Positions 9,335 through 19,711 of a DNA stretch of 64,000 nucleotides are shown here, piece after piece. Position 1 is the stretch's first letter, and every line of letters begins with the position of its first letter. The DNA is from Alentia gelatinosa (taxonomy: Eukaryota; Annelida; Polychaeta; Phyllodocida; Polynoidae). Below the pieces are notes generated by a model, which was not told where the DNA came from, ran no database searches, and worked only from the letters and a program-made list of their open reading frames with translations. The stretch spans positions 63,800,841-63,864,840 of the forward strand of contig OX465584.1 of NCBI GenBank assembly GCA_950022655.1. Reading direction: 5' to 3'. A program made the translations under genes and the position numbers.

Positions 9335-12133
9335 ACTCCTCTCATAAGATCTCACACACTCTAAGTGGTATTCTGTACAAGGTTCTCACTACGCACCCCT
9401 CTCATAAGATCTCACACTCTCTAAGTGGTATTCTGTACAAGGTTCTCACTACGCACCCCTCTCATAAGATCTCACACTCTCTAAGTGGTATTCTGTATAA
9501 GGTTCTCATTACGCACCCCTCTCATAAGATCTCACACTCTCTAAGTGGTATTCTGTACAAGGTTCTCACTGCGCACCCCTCTCATAAGATCTCACACTCT
9601 CTAAGTGGTATTCTGTACAAGGTTCTCACTACGCACCCCTCTCATAAGATCTCACACTCTCTAAGTGGTATTCTGTACAAGGTTCTCACTACGCATCCCT
9701 CTCATAAGATCTCACACTCTCTAAGTGGTATTCTGTACAAGGTTCTCACTACGCATCCCTCTCATAAGATCTCACACTCTCTAAGTGGTATTCTGTACAA
9801 GGTTCTCACTACGCACGCCTCTCATAAGATCTCACACTCTCTAAGTGGTATTCTGTACATGGTTCTCACTACGCACCCCTCTCACAAGATCTCACACTCT
9901 CTAAGTGGTATTCTCTACATGGTTCTCACTACGCAGCCCTCTCACAAGATCTCACACTCTCTAAGTGGTATTCTGTACAAGGTTCTCACTGTTCACCCCT
10001 CTCATAAGATCTCACAGTCTCTAAGTGGTATTCTGTACAAGGTTCTCACTACGCGCCCCTCTCATAAGATCTCACACTCTCTAAGTGGTATTCTGTACAT
10101 GGTTCTCACTACGCACCCCTCTCACAAGATCTCACACTCTCTAAGTGGTATTCTCTACATGGTTCTCACTACGCACCCCTCTCATAATATCTCACACTCT
10201 CTAAGCGGTATTCTGTACAAGGTTCTCACTACGCACCCCTCTCATAAGATCTCACACTCTCTAAGTGGTATTCTGTACATGGTTCTCACTACGCACCCCT
10301 CTCACAAGATCTCACACTCTCTAAGTGGTATTCTCTACATGGTTCTCACTACGCACCCCTCTCACAAGATCTCACACTCTCTAAGTGGTATTCTGTACAA
10401 GGTTCTCACTGTTCACCCCTCTCATCAGATCTCACAGTCTCTAAGTGGTATTCTGTACAAGGTTCTCACTACGCGCCCCTCTCATAAGATCTCACACTCT
10501 CTAAGTGGTATTCTGTACAAGGTTCTCACTACGCACCCCTCTCATAGGATCTCACACTCTCTAAGTGGTATTCTGTACAAGGTTCTCACTACGCACCCCT
10601 CTCATAAGATCCCACACTCTCTAAGTGGTATTCTGTACAAGGTTCTCACTACGCACCCCTCTCATAGGATCTCACACTCTCTAAGTGGTATTCTGTACAA
10701 GGTTCTCACTACGCACCCCTCTCATAAGATCTCACACTCTCTAAGTGGTATTCTGTACATGGTTCTCACTACGCACCCCTCTCACAAGATCTCACACTCT
10801 CTAAGTGGTATTCTCTACATGGTTCTCACTACGCACCCCTCTCATAATATCTCACACTCTCTAAGCTGTATTCTGTACAAGGTTCTCACTACGCACCCCT
10901 CTCATAAGATCTCACACTCTCTAAGTGGTATTCTGTACATGGTTCTCACTACGCACCCCTCTCACAAGATCTCACACTCTCTAAGTGGTATTCTCTACAT
11001 GGTTCTCACTACGCACCCCTCTCACAAGATCTCACACTCTCTAAGTGGTATTCTGTACAAGGTTCTCACTGTTCACCCCTCTCATAAGATCTCACAGTCT
11101 CTAAGTGGTATTCTGTACAAGGTTCTCACTACGCGCCCCTCTCATAAGATCTCACACTCTCTAAGTGGTATTCTGTACATTGTTCTCACTACGCACCCCT
11201 CTCACAAGATCTCACACTCTCTAAGTGGTATTCTCTACATGGTTCTCACTACGCACCCCTCTCACAAGATCTCACACTCTCTAAGTGGTATTCTGTACAA
11301 GGTTCTCACTGTTTACCCCTCTCATAAGATCTCACAGTCTCTAAGTGGTATTCTGTACAAGGTTCTCACTACGCGCCCCTCTCATAAGATCTCACACTTT
11401 CTAAGTGGTATTCTGTACAAGGTTCTCACTACGCACCCCTCTCATAAGATCTCACACTCTCTAAGTGGTATTCTGTACAAGGTTCTCACTATGCACCCCT
11501 CTCATAAGATCTCACACTCTCTAAGTGGTATTCTGTACAAGGTTCTCACTACACACCCCTCTCATAAGATCTCACACTCTCTAAGTGGTATTCTGTACAA
11601 GGTTCTCACTATGCACCCCTCTCATAAGATCTCACACTCTCTAAGTGGTATTCTGTACAAGGTTCTCACTACACTACCCTCTCATAAGATCTCACACTCT
11701 CTAAGTGGTATTCTGTACAAGGTTCTCACTATGCACCCCTCTCATAAGATCTCACACTCTCTAAGTGGTATTCTGTACAAGGTTCTCACTACGCACCCCT
11801 CTCATAAGATCTCACACTCTCTGAGTGGTATACTGTACAAGGTTCTCACTGCGCACCCCTCTCATAAGATCTCACGCTCTCTAAGTGGTATTCTGTACTC
11901 TCACTACGCACCCCTCTCATAAGATCTCACACTCTCTAAGTGGTATACTGTACAAGGTTGTCACTGGCACCCCTCTCATAAGATCTCACACTCTCTAAGT
12001 CGTATTCTGTACAAGGTTCTCACTGCGCACCCCTCTCATAAGATCTCACACTCTCTAAGTGGTATTCTGTACAAGGTTCTCACTGCGCACCCCTCTCATA
12101 AGATCTCACACTCTCTAAGTGGTATTCTGTACT
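9335..12133 (+). repeat. 60-bp satellite array derived from a Y-element end
   Basis: About 46 tandem copies of a 60-bp unit (core CACCCCTCTCATAAGATCTC, then CTAAGTGGTATTCTGTACAA). Because 60 is a multiple of 3 and one frame lacks stops, a continuous 877-codon frame runs from 9289 to 11922, with unit HPSHKISHSLSGILYKVLTT. It has no credible gene structure and ends where a short deletion near 11899 breaks the phase. Variants form higher-order blocks: a 4-unit (240 bp) pattern at 9841, 10261, 10921 and 11161, and a 7-unit (420 bp) block at 10081-10500 duplicated at 10741-11160. Confidence 0.92.
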
Positions 12134-12383
12134 CACACTAGGTTCTATGGGAGAAGAATTCTTAACGAACTAGGCTTAGAGCCTTGATAATCCACTGGCC
12201 TGCCTCCTGTGCTAAAGACGTACATCAATGCAACCCTATAATCTCAATCATTCCACCTAGCGGGCATACTGTGTGCCAGTGGATTCTCAAGGCTCTAAGC
12301 CTAGTTCGTTAAGAATTCCTCTCCCATAGAGCGCAGTGAGAACCTTGTACAGAATACGGCATGAGATCTTATGAGAGGGGTGC
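12087..12383 (+). mobile_element. Y-family foldback element
   Basis: The last satellite unit is the left end of a foldback: TTCTATGGGAGAAGAATTC...TAATCCACTGG (12142-12198) is inverted at 12276-12333. Further out, GTGAGAACCTTGTACAGAAT...GAGAGGGGTGC (12334-12383) is the inverse of the 60-bp unit. TIRs are thus roughly 115 bp around a spacer of about 77 bp. Non-coding. Confidence 0.85.
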
Positions 12384-12830
12384 ACCGAAGGTAATTAAAG
12401 ATTCGACATCTCTGAGGAAGGGCAGAGGAGGTGTGAAGCGCAGGGACCCAACTCATATATGCCATCGCGGCAGGGTTCAAGGCGCCACTTTCAAACCTGC
12501 CAGCAGAGGGGAAGGAGGGGAAGGAGCTCTTGATAATGGACTGTGTGAGGCTTGTAAGCCATGGCCTACGTGAAATAAGGCTGTATTAAACAACACCAAA
12601 CAGCCATAAAACGTGGAGCTCTATTGAGCTCTATTGTGGTTTGGAGTACATTAGATATCACTCTATCAATATCCGAAAAGATTTTTGCTAGAGCTCTAAC
12701 AGTTTGTATGTAGTAGCTGTTACTAGTTAGCCTATTTTTGTATAGGAATTTCCATTCAACTGTCATTTGAGTACTTGCCAAAACGATAGGGGGTGCTGCA
12801 CTTCACTCCTCCTCTGGAGGAAGGCAGCAC
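12384..12830. other. Spacer between two Y right ends
   Basis: Begins with GTAATTAAAGATTCGACATC, which recurs after the next Y end at 12969, so the Y right end and its flank are directly duplicated about 579 bp apart. The rest is unassigned; open frames here are short and featureless. Confidence 0.45.
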
Positions 12831-13010
12831 CACCTAGCGTGCATACTGTGTGCCAGTGGATTCTCAAGGCCCTAAGCCTAGAACGTTAAGAATTCTTCTC
12901 CCATAGAGCGCAGTGAGAACCTTGTGCAGAATACGACATGAGATCTTATGAGAGGGGTGAACGTACCGAAGGTAATTAAAGATTTGACATCTCTGAGCAA
13001 GGCAGCGCCA
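12831..13010 (+). mobile_element. Solo Y-family right end (direct duplicate)
   Basis: CACCTAGCGTGCATACTGTG, CAGTGGATTCTCAAGGCCCT, CTCCCATAGAGCGCAGTGAG and GAGATCTTATGAGAGGGGTG repeat 12252-12425 almost base for base, including the flank GGTAATTAAAGATTTGACAT. No left TIR is present. Confidence 0.8.
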
Positions 13011-13280
13011 CATTAGACATGAAAATAATCATCAAATGGCTGCCATGTATACAGCGTGCTGCCTCATCAGCCACTGCCACAGAATGTCTCCTGGCGGCGA
13101 ACACCTTCACAAATTACTGCTGTGGGGGTCTCAGACAGAAGGAAGTGCAGCAATTACATTAAGGGGGAACTAACTGTGAAACGGGCCTCACTTCGGTTCT
13201 GATTCGGCAGCCCTCTGTGTGTTTTCCTAGAAGTGAATTATAATTTGTGATATTTGTCAGCGGCTTGTTGCTTCACGTTT

Positions 13281-13564
13281 AGGCCCGGCGTCCACCTACT
13301 ACGATAGAATCGTAGACCTCCCGATATGGCACCGATACAAAATGTCAAAATTGGTGCCATATCGGGAAGGTGCAAAATCGTAGACATATGTCTAGACAAG
13401 CCAATCCACCATGCGTTGTATGGGGTTTTTATCGGTGTCTAATCGCAGAAATGTGGTCAACTGCCCCGATATAAGGTAACCTTCCGACGCGATTTTGATT
13501 TTTTATCTGGAGGTGCATCGTAGACCATATCGGTGCCATATCGTAGTAGGTGGACGCCGGGCCT
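13281..13564 (+). mobile_element. P-family MITE P2 (near-complete)
   Basis: A 284-bp foldback with ends AGGCCCGGCGTCCACCTAC and GTAGGTGGACGCCGGGCCT and a largely self-complementary interior (CCGATATGGCACCGATAC / GGTGCCATATCGGG). Eight other copies occur here. Copies P5-P9 are flanked by TA on both sides, consistent with TA target duplication. Non-coding. Confidence 0.9.
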
Positions 13565-13565
13565 T

Positions 13566-14390
13566 ACGATACCTTTGCGGATCGCCGCATTTCACGAAAA
13601 AAAGAACTTTTAGTGATACTTTTTACGCGGAGCTTTAAACCATGGCGGCACGTCTGCGGATTGCAACAATTCAGGTTATTTGTTTAAGAATGGCCTGGTC
13701 CGAAATTCTCAATTACGATGTGTGGTGGTCATCCTCTTTTTCTGATACCTTCAGGAAAATGCAATCCACACCACCAGGTGTCAGACCAGTTTTAATTATG
13801 GTGCCATCTGTATTCCATTGAAGTAATAATGCATCTTCCCTTTTCTCATTCGATATGTGCCACTGAATTGTTGTATCGCTATCGCATCGTAAAAATTAGC
13901 GATACCGCGGGAATATAGGGGTATTATGGGAGAACTATGTCATTATACCTGTATGGAATGATTACCGACTTTTAGATGGGTGTAAATACACACCGACGTC
14001 GGAGACAGAGGTGTGTGTTTACACCCATCTAAAAGAGGTAATCATGGAACACAGGTATAATCACGTTGTTCTCCTATTATTATTTACCTCAAACTGTCCG
14101 TAAATATCTAAATTTTACCGTAATTAGCCGTTAATCACAGTGCCACTCTGTCAAGTTTACTACGAAAGGCGCCCTGTACAAGAGATTATGGAGTACCTTG
14201 CCCATATGATAGATATACTACACCCATAGCAGCAGTCCGTATTCGTAGTGAGTTTGTGAACAGGTATATAATAAAAGATGATATTACAGGAGCAACGCTT
14301 ATTCAGTCGGATCGTTAAAGTAATCATAAGAATAGAGTTGCCATCAGATTATAGCCAACCATACCACAAAAAACACAAGCAATGCCCCCC
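13566..14390 (+). mobile_element. S-family element (long form), split by HC J3
   Basis: Contains TGCGGATCGCCGC, the CCACACCACCAGGTGTCAGA...GGTGCCATCTGTATT block shared with 60050-60100, TAGCGATACCGCGGGAATATAGG (13889), and after the insertion ACAGGAGCAACGCTTATTCA and TATAGCCAACCATACCAC, matching 60160-60260. It lies immediately after MITE P2. Non-coding. Confidence 0.65.
13931..14275 (+). mobile_element. HC element J3 inside the S element
   Basis: Hairpin arms 13931-13995 and 14008-14071 pair CCGACTTTTAGATGGGTGTA with TACACCCATCTAAAAG-type sequence, and GAACTATGTCATTATACC with GGTATAATCACGTTGTTC. A short core follows, ending GGTATATAATAAAA near 14260, like J1 and J2. The flanks GTATTATGGGAG and GATATTACAGGAG both resemble one S-family segment, perhaps a decayed target duplication. 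Confidence 0.6.
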
Positions 14391-14789
14391 AGAGGAGATG
14401 GTTAAAGGAAGTATGAATTGTAAGGTATAATTTGTGAAGTATAATCTGTGATATTCATCAGGGGGAGATGTAAAGGAGTCATATCCTAAGGGGTAGTATT
14501 GGGGAACATTCTTACTGTGTGCGAATTGATGTCTGTTCATGGTCTTCTGAAATAAGTCTCCGGAATCCTCTGCATCTGGAGGTATTTCAAAGGCAAAAGA
14601 CCGACTATGATAGAAATTGAGATCTCTGTTTATGGCTTCGATACAAAATGTAAAAATTGCAGATTAATCGGGAAGTTCCATATCACAGACAAATGTCTAG
14701 CCAAGCCACCTCGCCTACGGCATCGGGCGGTATTCACGGCACGAACGACCTTGAACAGCCATCACTTCATTTAGAGGAAATCTATGACA

Positions 14790-15064
14790 GTCAGAGCTCG
14801 TATCCCATCGAGTTTGAACCGTGTAGTAATTCACAAGGCGAAACTGCATCAATTACGCAGCGATTCAATCAAGATGATTCAACCGAGATTTGTCTTGAAT
14901 CTGAATTTTAAACAGAAGAAGCTTCAATAGATTTCTGAATCTTTCTCACCCCTCACATTGACTAATTGGCTAAAATTTGTGGCATAATCTAAATACTCCA
15001 TGGGCATTGAGTACAAGTTCCCAATGTTGAGTCTATGGGGATAAAGATACCAGGGTTGAGATAA
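14790..15064 (+). mobile_element. HC element E1 (decayed)
   Basis: Hairpin sequence GAGCTCGTATCCCATCGAGT, GTGTAGTAATTCACAAGGCG and inverse TTCAATCAAGATGATTCAAC parallels copy E2 at 44254. The core is bounded by TTTCTCACCCCTC (14942) and CAGGGTTGAGATAA (15051), with CCAATGTTGAGTCTATGGGG at 15020. The open frame at 14657-14911 is incidental. Confidence 0.65.
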
Positions 15065-15159
15065 TGCTCATTCCTATATACCCATTATTGAACTAACTAG
15101 AGTTACATACCGCTGCTGGGAGGTGCAATAAAAATAAGTTATGTGTCGAGGTTGACGTT

Positions 15160-15232
15160 TTCGTCCCGCTCTCATGTTTTTGTCCCGCTCTGACGTTTTC
15201 GTCCCGCTCTGATCACGTGATACAATACAGCA
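15160..15232. repeat. Short tandem repeat, about 21 bp unit
   Basis: Three copies of a GACGTTTTCGTCCCGCTCT-like unit, followed at about 15230 by an inverted piece GCGGGACGAAAC. Confidence 0.7.
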
Positions 15233-15299
15233 GCGGGACGAAACAATAGCTGTTGTGGTTACTCGATAAGGGTGACCATTTGCTTCGGAAATGTTCCAG

Positions 15300-15500
15300 G
15301 TAAAGAATTAGCATTTTATCGATATTTGAAGGTATATAGGAATAGGGAAACCAAGTACCGGTAAGCAAAAGTCAAAGTTACTCTGTAAGGCTTGGAAAAA
15401 TTACTGCACGCGGCTGACGCTTTGGGCAGTAATTTTTCTAAGCCTTACCTCGTAACTTTGAACTTTTGCTCACCGGAACATAGTTTCCCTCTAGTAACTG
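15300..15500 (+). mobile_element. K hairpin element
   Basis: A foldback at 15358-15476: CCGGTAAGCAAAAGTCAAAG...AATTACTGC on the left and GCAGTAATTTTTCTAAGCC...TTGCTCACCGG on the right. The flank TATCGATATTTGAAGGTATA recurs inverted near 51095-51120, and the right arm recurs at 2745-2830. HC-like in form, but the core TIRs are not clear. Confidence 0.65.
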
Positions 15501-15935
15501 CTTTTCCTCATATTATGGCCCAGAAAGGATTATTCACTAAAGTGAGCTGCACCATTACAATTTAAAATATTAAGTACTAAATGATCCTTCCCCTGCACTG
15601 AAGCATCAAATCAACTCCCAGATTTCTGTTATTTCTGAAGATTAAAAAAAACATAAATGAGGGTTAAAGTTTCCATAAGAAGCCTCCTTTGGAGCAAAAC
15701 CGTTCCGCGACAAAGTAATCCGAATTGAGAAGTCGGATCGGCCGAGACACAGAACCGCAATTAAGGGAAATTGCAAACACTTCTGAGGAGACTCCTGCAG
15801 ATCTTCACGAGTTTTAATTGTCAATAATTCATCACTCGGGAAAGGCTTCATACCGTTCGTGTACACACATATGACGTCTTGTCAGATCACACATATTCTA
15901 TTGAGATAGTCCAGCAGCCCAATATGTTATTAGTC
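15501..15935. other. Unassigned stretch
   Basis: AT-rich, no recognised repeat or gene; an open frame at 15642-15866 on the minus strand has no motif. Confidence 0.35.
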
Positions 15936-16491
15936 TTTATTACCCACTGATTACGGAGTCTCCATAGGAAACGTATAGGGTACCTGGAAACAGCTACCTG
16001 GAGATTCTGGCATGTCAGAAACTCCTGCAGGAAATTCCGGAAAAATAGTCCTGACCATAATGAGGTCAAATCATCATGAACTCAGTAATACGTTTCTTGA
16101 ATGTTCATTGGATGTCAGTTATTTAAAAGCAATCATAATAATCTCATTTATCAGCAGAAATCATTGTAATAACACATTTTGCATGCCAAAAGTACAGGTT
16201 AATGGCAAACTATATTATTGGTGTAAGTCTACACCGAATTACTGCCACGCTTAACAGTGCTGTGGTGTCTGGAACTAAATATATTACAGAAACATTTTTA
16301 TTGCAATAGATTTGTTATTAATCTTGTAGGTGGGTAATAAATACAAAAACGACTGGTGTTGTATACGAGTGACCGTTATCTCCTCGTAGTTGACGATGTA
16401 ATATCCTCGCTAATCGCTCGGATATTACTACGCGTCAACTACTCGGAGATTACGGCCACTCGTATACAAAACCAGTCATTATTGTGTATTT
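15936..16491 (-). mobile_element. HC element G (long core)
   Basis: Core of about 406 bp between perfect inverted repeats TTTATTACCCAC (15936-15947) and GTGGGTAATAAA (16330-16341). It is followed by a hairpin 16339-16491 in which GTATACGAGTG, CTCCTCGTAGTTGACG and their inverses pair. The apex is GTAATATCCTCGC / GCTCGGATATTACTACGCG. This TATTAC-bearing apex recurs in HC copies H and I. Non-coding. Confidence 0.75.
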
Positions 16492-16495
16492 AATC

Positions 16496-16730
16496 GCATC
16501 CCTCTCAAAAGATCTCACAATCTCTAAGGTGTATTCTTTACAAGGTTCTCACTGCACTCTATGGGAGAAGAATTCTTAACGAACTATTTTGCCCTGTTTT
16601 TCATCGATGTAGGTGCACCCCTTTCATAAGATCTCACACTCTCTAAGTCGTATTCTGTATAAGAATTCTTAACGAACTAGGCTTAGAGCCTTAGGAATCC
16701 ACTGGCACACAGTATTCCCACTAGGTGGCA
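16496..16730 (+). mobile_element. Y-family partial copies
   Basis: Two left ends in tandem: GCATCCCTCTCAAAAGATCT (16496) and GCACCCCTTTCATAAGATCT (16614). Each is followed by GAATTCTTAACGAACTA and then GGCTTAGAGCCTTAGGAATC and CACTGGCACACAGTATTCCC. Internal deletions are visible; no satellite amplification here. Confidence 0.75.
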
Positions 16731-16739
16731 TCATTGGAT

Positions 16740-16876
16740 AGTGGCGTATATATGAAGCAGGCGTATATATGAATCAGGCGCCTACAGATGAGGCGTATAC
16801 ACACGGGGAATAGGACGACCTTGTATACGCAAAAGCATACCTATATACGCCAGGCGTATACATATATAAAGTGGTT
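16740..16876 (+). mobile_element. AA-family element (GTATAC-rich)
   Basis: Repeated GGCGTATATATGA and GCGTATACA words in both orientations, ending CATACCTATATACGCCAGGC and GTATACATATATAAAGTGG. Related copies lie at 42530-42592 and 57760-57965. MITE-like and non-coding. Confidence 0.6.
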
Positions 16877-17207
16877 AGTTTCATGCAGTGTTTGTACCTT
16901 GTACTATTGGCGTTCTTCCATATAACTACTTAGATTTTCCTACATTAGCCTTCGTTGTAGCAACTCATACGTCTCATACTTAAGCGACCGCCATGTCCCC
17001 CGGAAGATCTCTCAGGGGGTACTTAAACTCCCAGAATAATGAATCTAGAATTTGAAGCAGCGTTCCACTGACACAGATAGGGTATGATGAATACGGCGAC
17101 CCACCTCCTGCAGATGCCTGGAGGGAGCAGCACCCATTACAGCCCCCTTTCTATCTTAGCCAAGTAATTAGGGGAGGATGCGACACAAGTAACACCAAGG
17201 AGGAAAT
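16877..17207. other. Unassigned stretch
   Basis: No recognisable feature. Confidence 0.3.
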
Positions 17208-17430
17208 TAAAGGCATATCCTACAATTCACGGTGGCGCCACCTGCTGATTTTAGATATTGTCAATTATGAGTAAAATCTATAGTACAGTGGGATTCATTC
17301 TAGTTATACATAAGTAGATTTAACATGTTTTTAAGTCATCTTAACAGGTCAAATAGGCCAATTTATATTTGCTTGAATTACACAGGGAATGTACTGAATA
17401 AATTTGTTTTCTTCTTTATTTCTAAAGAAG
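17208..17430 (-). mobile_element. X-family partial copy (reverse)
   Basis: Reverse complement of the distal half of X (compare 46200-46390): CACGGTGGCGCCACCTG, AATAGGCCAATTTATATTTG, TTACACAGGGAATGTACTGA. Truncated at 17430, where HC copy C1 begins. Confidence 0.65.
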
Positions 17431-17437
17431 AATTATG

Positions 17438-17722
17438 GGGCATCCAAACGAGTGGCGTGGTGGTTAGAAATACGATTCAAAAACTGTTCTGTATTTATCT
17501 CACCCCGTCCACAGACATTAGAATATAATCAAAATATCAGTTTTCTACGACTTCACGAAGTAAGTCATTAAACATTCCCACAAATAAACCGCTTAAAGGC
17601 GGTCCGTTATATGTCTCATCCATCTCGGCGACGCTGGGGCTTGTCGCTTTACCGGGGTGATCGTTGCGTATTTATTTCTAATGTCATTCCTATTGCTAGA
17701 CCTGTACCAGGGGTGAGATAAA
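17438..17722 (+). mobile_element. HC element C1 with only one hairpin arm
   Basis: One arm (CATCCAAACGAGTGGCGTGGT...) matches the right arm of copy C2 at 31360-31400, but the partner arm is missing. The core is intact: TTTATCTCACCCC at 17494-17506 and GGGGTGAGATAAA at 17710-17722, a perfect 13-bp inverted pair about 216 bp apart. Confidence 0.7.
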
Positions 17723-17940
17723 ACATTATATTAGATCATTAGGAAAATGACATGGGTTCTATTTTCAAGACAAATTGTCCGATATGCCTTAAGAGGCATG
17801 AAGGACAGTTTGGCTTAAAAATTAAATTCCGTGTCATTTTCCGAAAAAAAGAAAAGAATATTATGATCTCCAATTGATCTCCAAAAGTAGAGCACATCTC
17901 TAACTTAAAAATCGGGGGTCACCGTGCTAGTTTTTGATTT

Positions 17941-18444
17941 AAGCCCTTCCCCCACCTACGCCGATGGTCTGCGAAGTATTTCCCGATGGGTATGATTTGA
18001 AATGCCCAAATCGTAGCCTATCGGGAGGTCCCCGATAGTTCCAAATCGTAGACATGGTTTGAAATCGTAGACCATAGACACGTCTTGGGAGGACCAAAAA
18101 CATAAACCATGGTCACGATTCAATCTATTTATATCAATGTAGATCTCAGGCTGAGTTTTAATATTGAAATAAATTATAATTCTGGAAATATGGAATGAAT
18201 CTGAATACTCTTTTAAAGGTATTTATAACATATCATGATGTTATTTTTCAGACACTAATATCTAATTCCAGAATTTTATAATCATCCATCAAGTATTTTA
18301 CCCGCAAGAGATATTGGCTACGATGGGCTACGAAAAATCCAACATGTTGGATTTCATCGGGAGCTCTACGATTGGCGTTTTCAATCGCAGCCCATCATAA
18401 GGCCCATCGGTTCCAGAATCGTGGTAGGTGGGGGGCAGGGCTTT
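17941..18444 (-). mobile_element. Q-family MITE Q3
   Basis: Ends AAGCCCTTCCCCCACCTACG and GTAGGTGGGGGGCAGGGCTT. The interior has CCTATCGGGAGGTCCCCGAT and AATCCAACATGTTGGATTTC as in Q1 and Q2. An unrelated AT-rich piece (about 18120-18300) replaces part of the middle. Confidence 0.75.
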
Positions 18445-18475
18445 AGAGAACAATGTTATTGTCAATGTTATGATT

Positions 18476-18760
18476 AGGCCCAGCATCCACCTACTACGAT
18501 ATGGCACCGATATGGTCTACGATGGACCTTCCGATGAAAAATCTAAATCGCGTCTGAAGGTCACCTAATATCGGGGTAGTTGACCACGTTTCTGCGATTA
18601 GGAACTGGTAAAAAACCCATACAATGCATGGTGAATTGGCTTGTCTGGACATATGTCTACGATTTTGCACCTTCCCGATATGTCTCCGATAATCGCTTTT
18701 TTGTCTCGGTGCCATATCGGTAGGTCTAAATATCTATCGTAGCAGGTGGACGCCAGGCCT
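18476..18760 (-). mobile_element. P-family MITE P3
   Basis: Ends AGGCCCAGCATCCACCTAC and AGGTGGACGCCAGGCCT with the standard P interior. It lies inside the X element together with Q3. Confidence 0.88.
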
Positions 18761-19230
18761 AATTCTAAAATAGAATATGTAGAAATTCAATAAAGCTGCT
18801 TTTATGGTAAAACCCATGTCATTTTCTTCAAACTTTGTCCGATCATAGTAGATGTATTTAAATTTTAAAAAATTCATAGGTTTCCGTCCTTGTTTTTAAA
18901 GAATATAATTTTTTTTCATTACATTCCCCATGTAAATCAAGTTAATGTAAATTGGCCTATTTTAGCTAATCATTCTGGATAAACTAAACAAAATGTTCAA
19001 TATATGAGTTGGTAGACGAGGCGCACAGCTTTTTTCCGCTGGGAAGTCGACACAGATCCCGCCAGATCACTGTATGCACACAGTAGGAAGAATTTTACAC
19101 AAAATGTTCAATTTACTCTTATAGAATTAGAATGAACCACAAGTAACCAATTTTGATTGATAATTGACAATATTTGAAAATCACCAGGTGGCGCCACTGT
19201 GTATGGTAGGATACGCCTTTAAGAACTAAA

Positions 19231-19700
19231 CATCCCCAAGTCGTGCCCCACTTTACCACCACAAGTCGCTTCCACGGACAGGCCTAATCAGACGCCTAAA
19301 GCTTTTTAGGCGGGGATCAATGTTAGGCTTTGAATCTAGGCCTGTATCATCCATACCTGAATTTTCAATTATGAGTAATTCTGTGAATTTTACGGGTGTT
19401 TCGATAGACAATGAAACCTGACGATCTTTTCCTTGATGGGAATAATTTCCGTCATGCTAAAGGTTGACTTTCTAGCGGTGCTGGGAACAGGGTTTATTCA
19501 CCTCTACCTATTATTAGCGAGTATGTTCTGTCGTGTGAAAGGAGAACTCAACATGATAGTAGATGCACAGCTTTTGCCAATATCGTTTTCCATCTTGTAG
19601 ATTAAAGTCAAGCACCAAGCGCACTTAACATAAATATACCCAGTGAAAATGGTGGCCGTACAATCATAGTGCAAGAGAGATATGCTGTTCCGCACTCTCT
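19231..19700. other. Unassigned stretch
   Basis: No recognised repeat or gene. It ends in a CT microsatellite at 19696-19711. Confidence 0.35.
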
Positions 19701-19711
19701 CTCTCTCTCTG

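Larger units (their letters stand above)
17735..19230 (+). mobile_element. X-family element split by two MITEs
   Basis: The proximal part (17735-17940: AATTGTCCGATATGCC, ATCGGGGGTCACCGTGCTAG) and distal part (18761-19230: AAACCCATGTCATTTTC, CATAGGTTTCCGTCCTTG, ATCACCAGGTGGCGCCAC) together match X at 45862-46395. Q3 and P3 lie between them. Ends carry no obvious TIR. Non-coding. Confidence 0.7.

Noticed and set aside
9289..11922. 877-residue open frame as a repetitive secreted or structural protein
   Set aside because: It is the translation of a 60-bp satellite whose unit length is a multiple of 3. It has no signal peptide, the frame begins just upstream of the array in unrelated sequence and ends at an array deletion, and the unit is homologous to a transposon terminal repeat.
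9335..12133. CRISPR array
   Set aside because: There is no repeat/spacer alternation: the full 60-bp unit is repeated with scattered substitutions. The host is a eukaryote and no cas-like genes exist.
16379..16440. Viral-type rolling-circle origin
   Set aside because: The TATTAC-containing stem-loop is only a partial match to the nonanucleotide, no Rep-like coding sequence is nearby, and the hairpin is one of a dispersed family; kept only as a speculative comparison.
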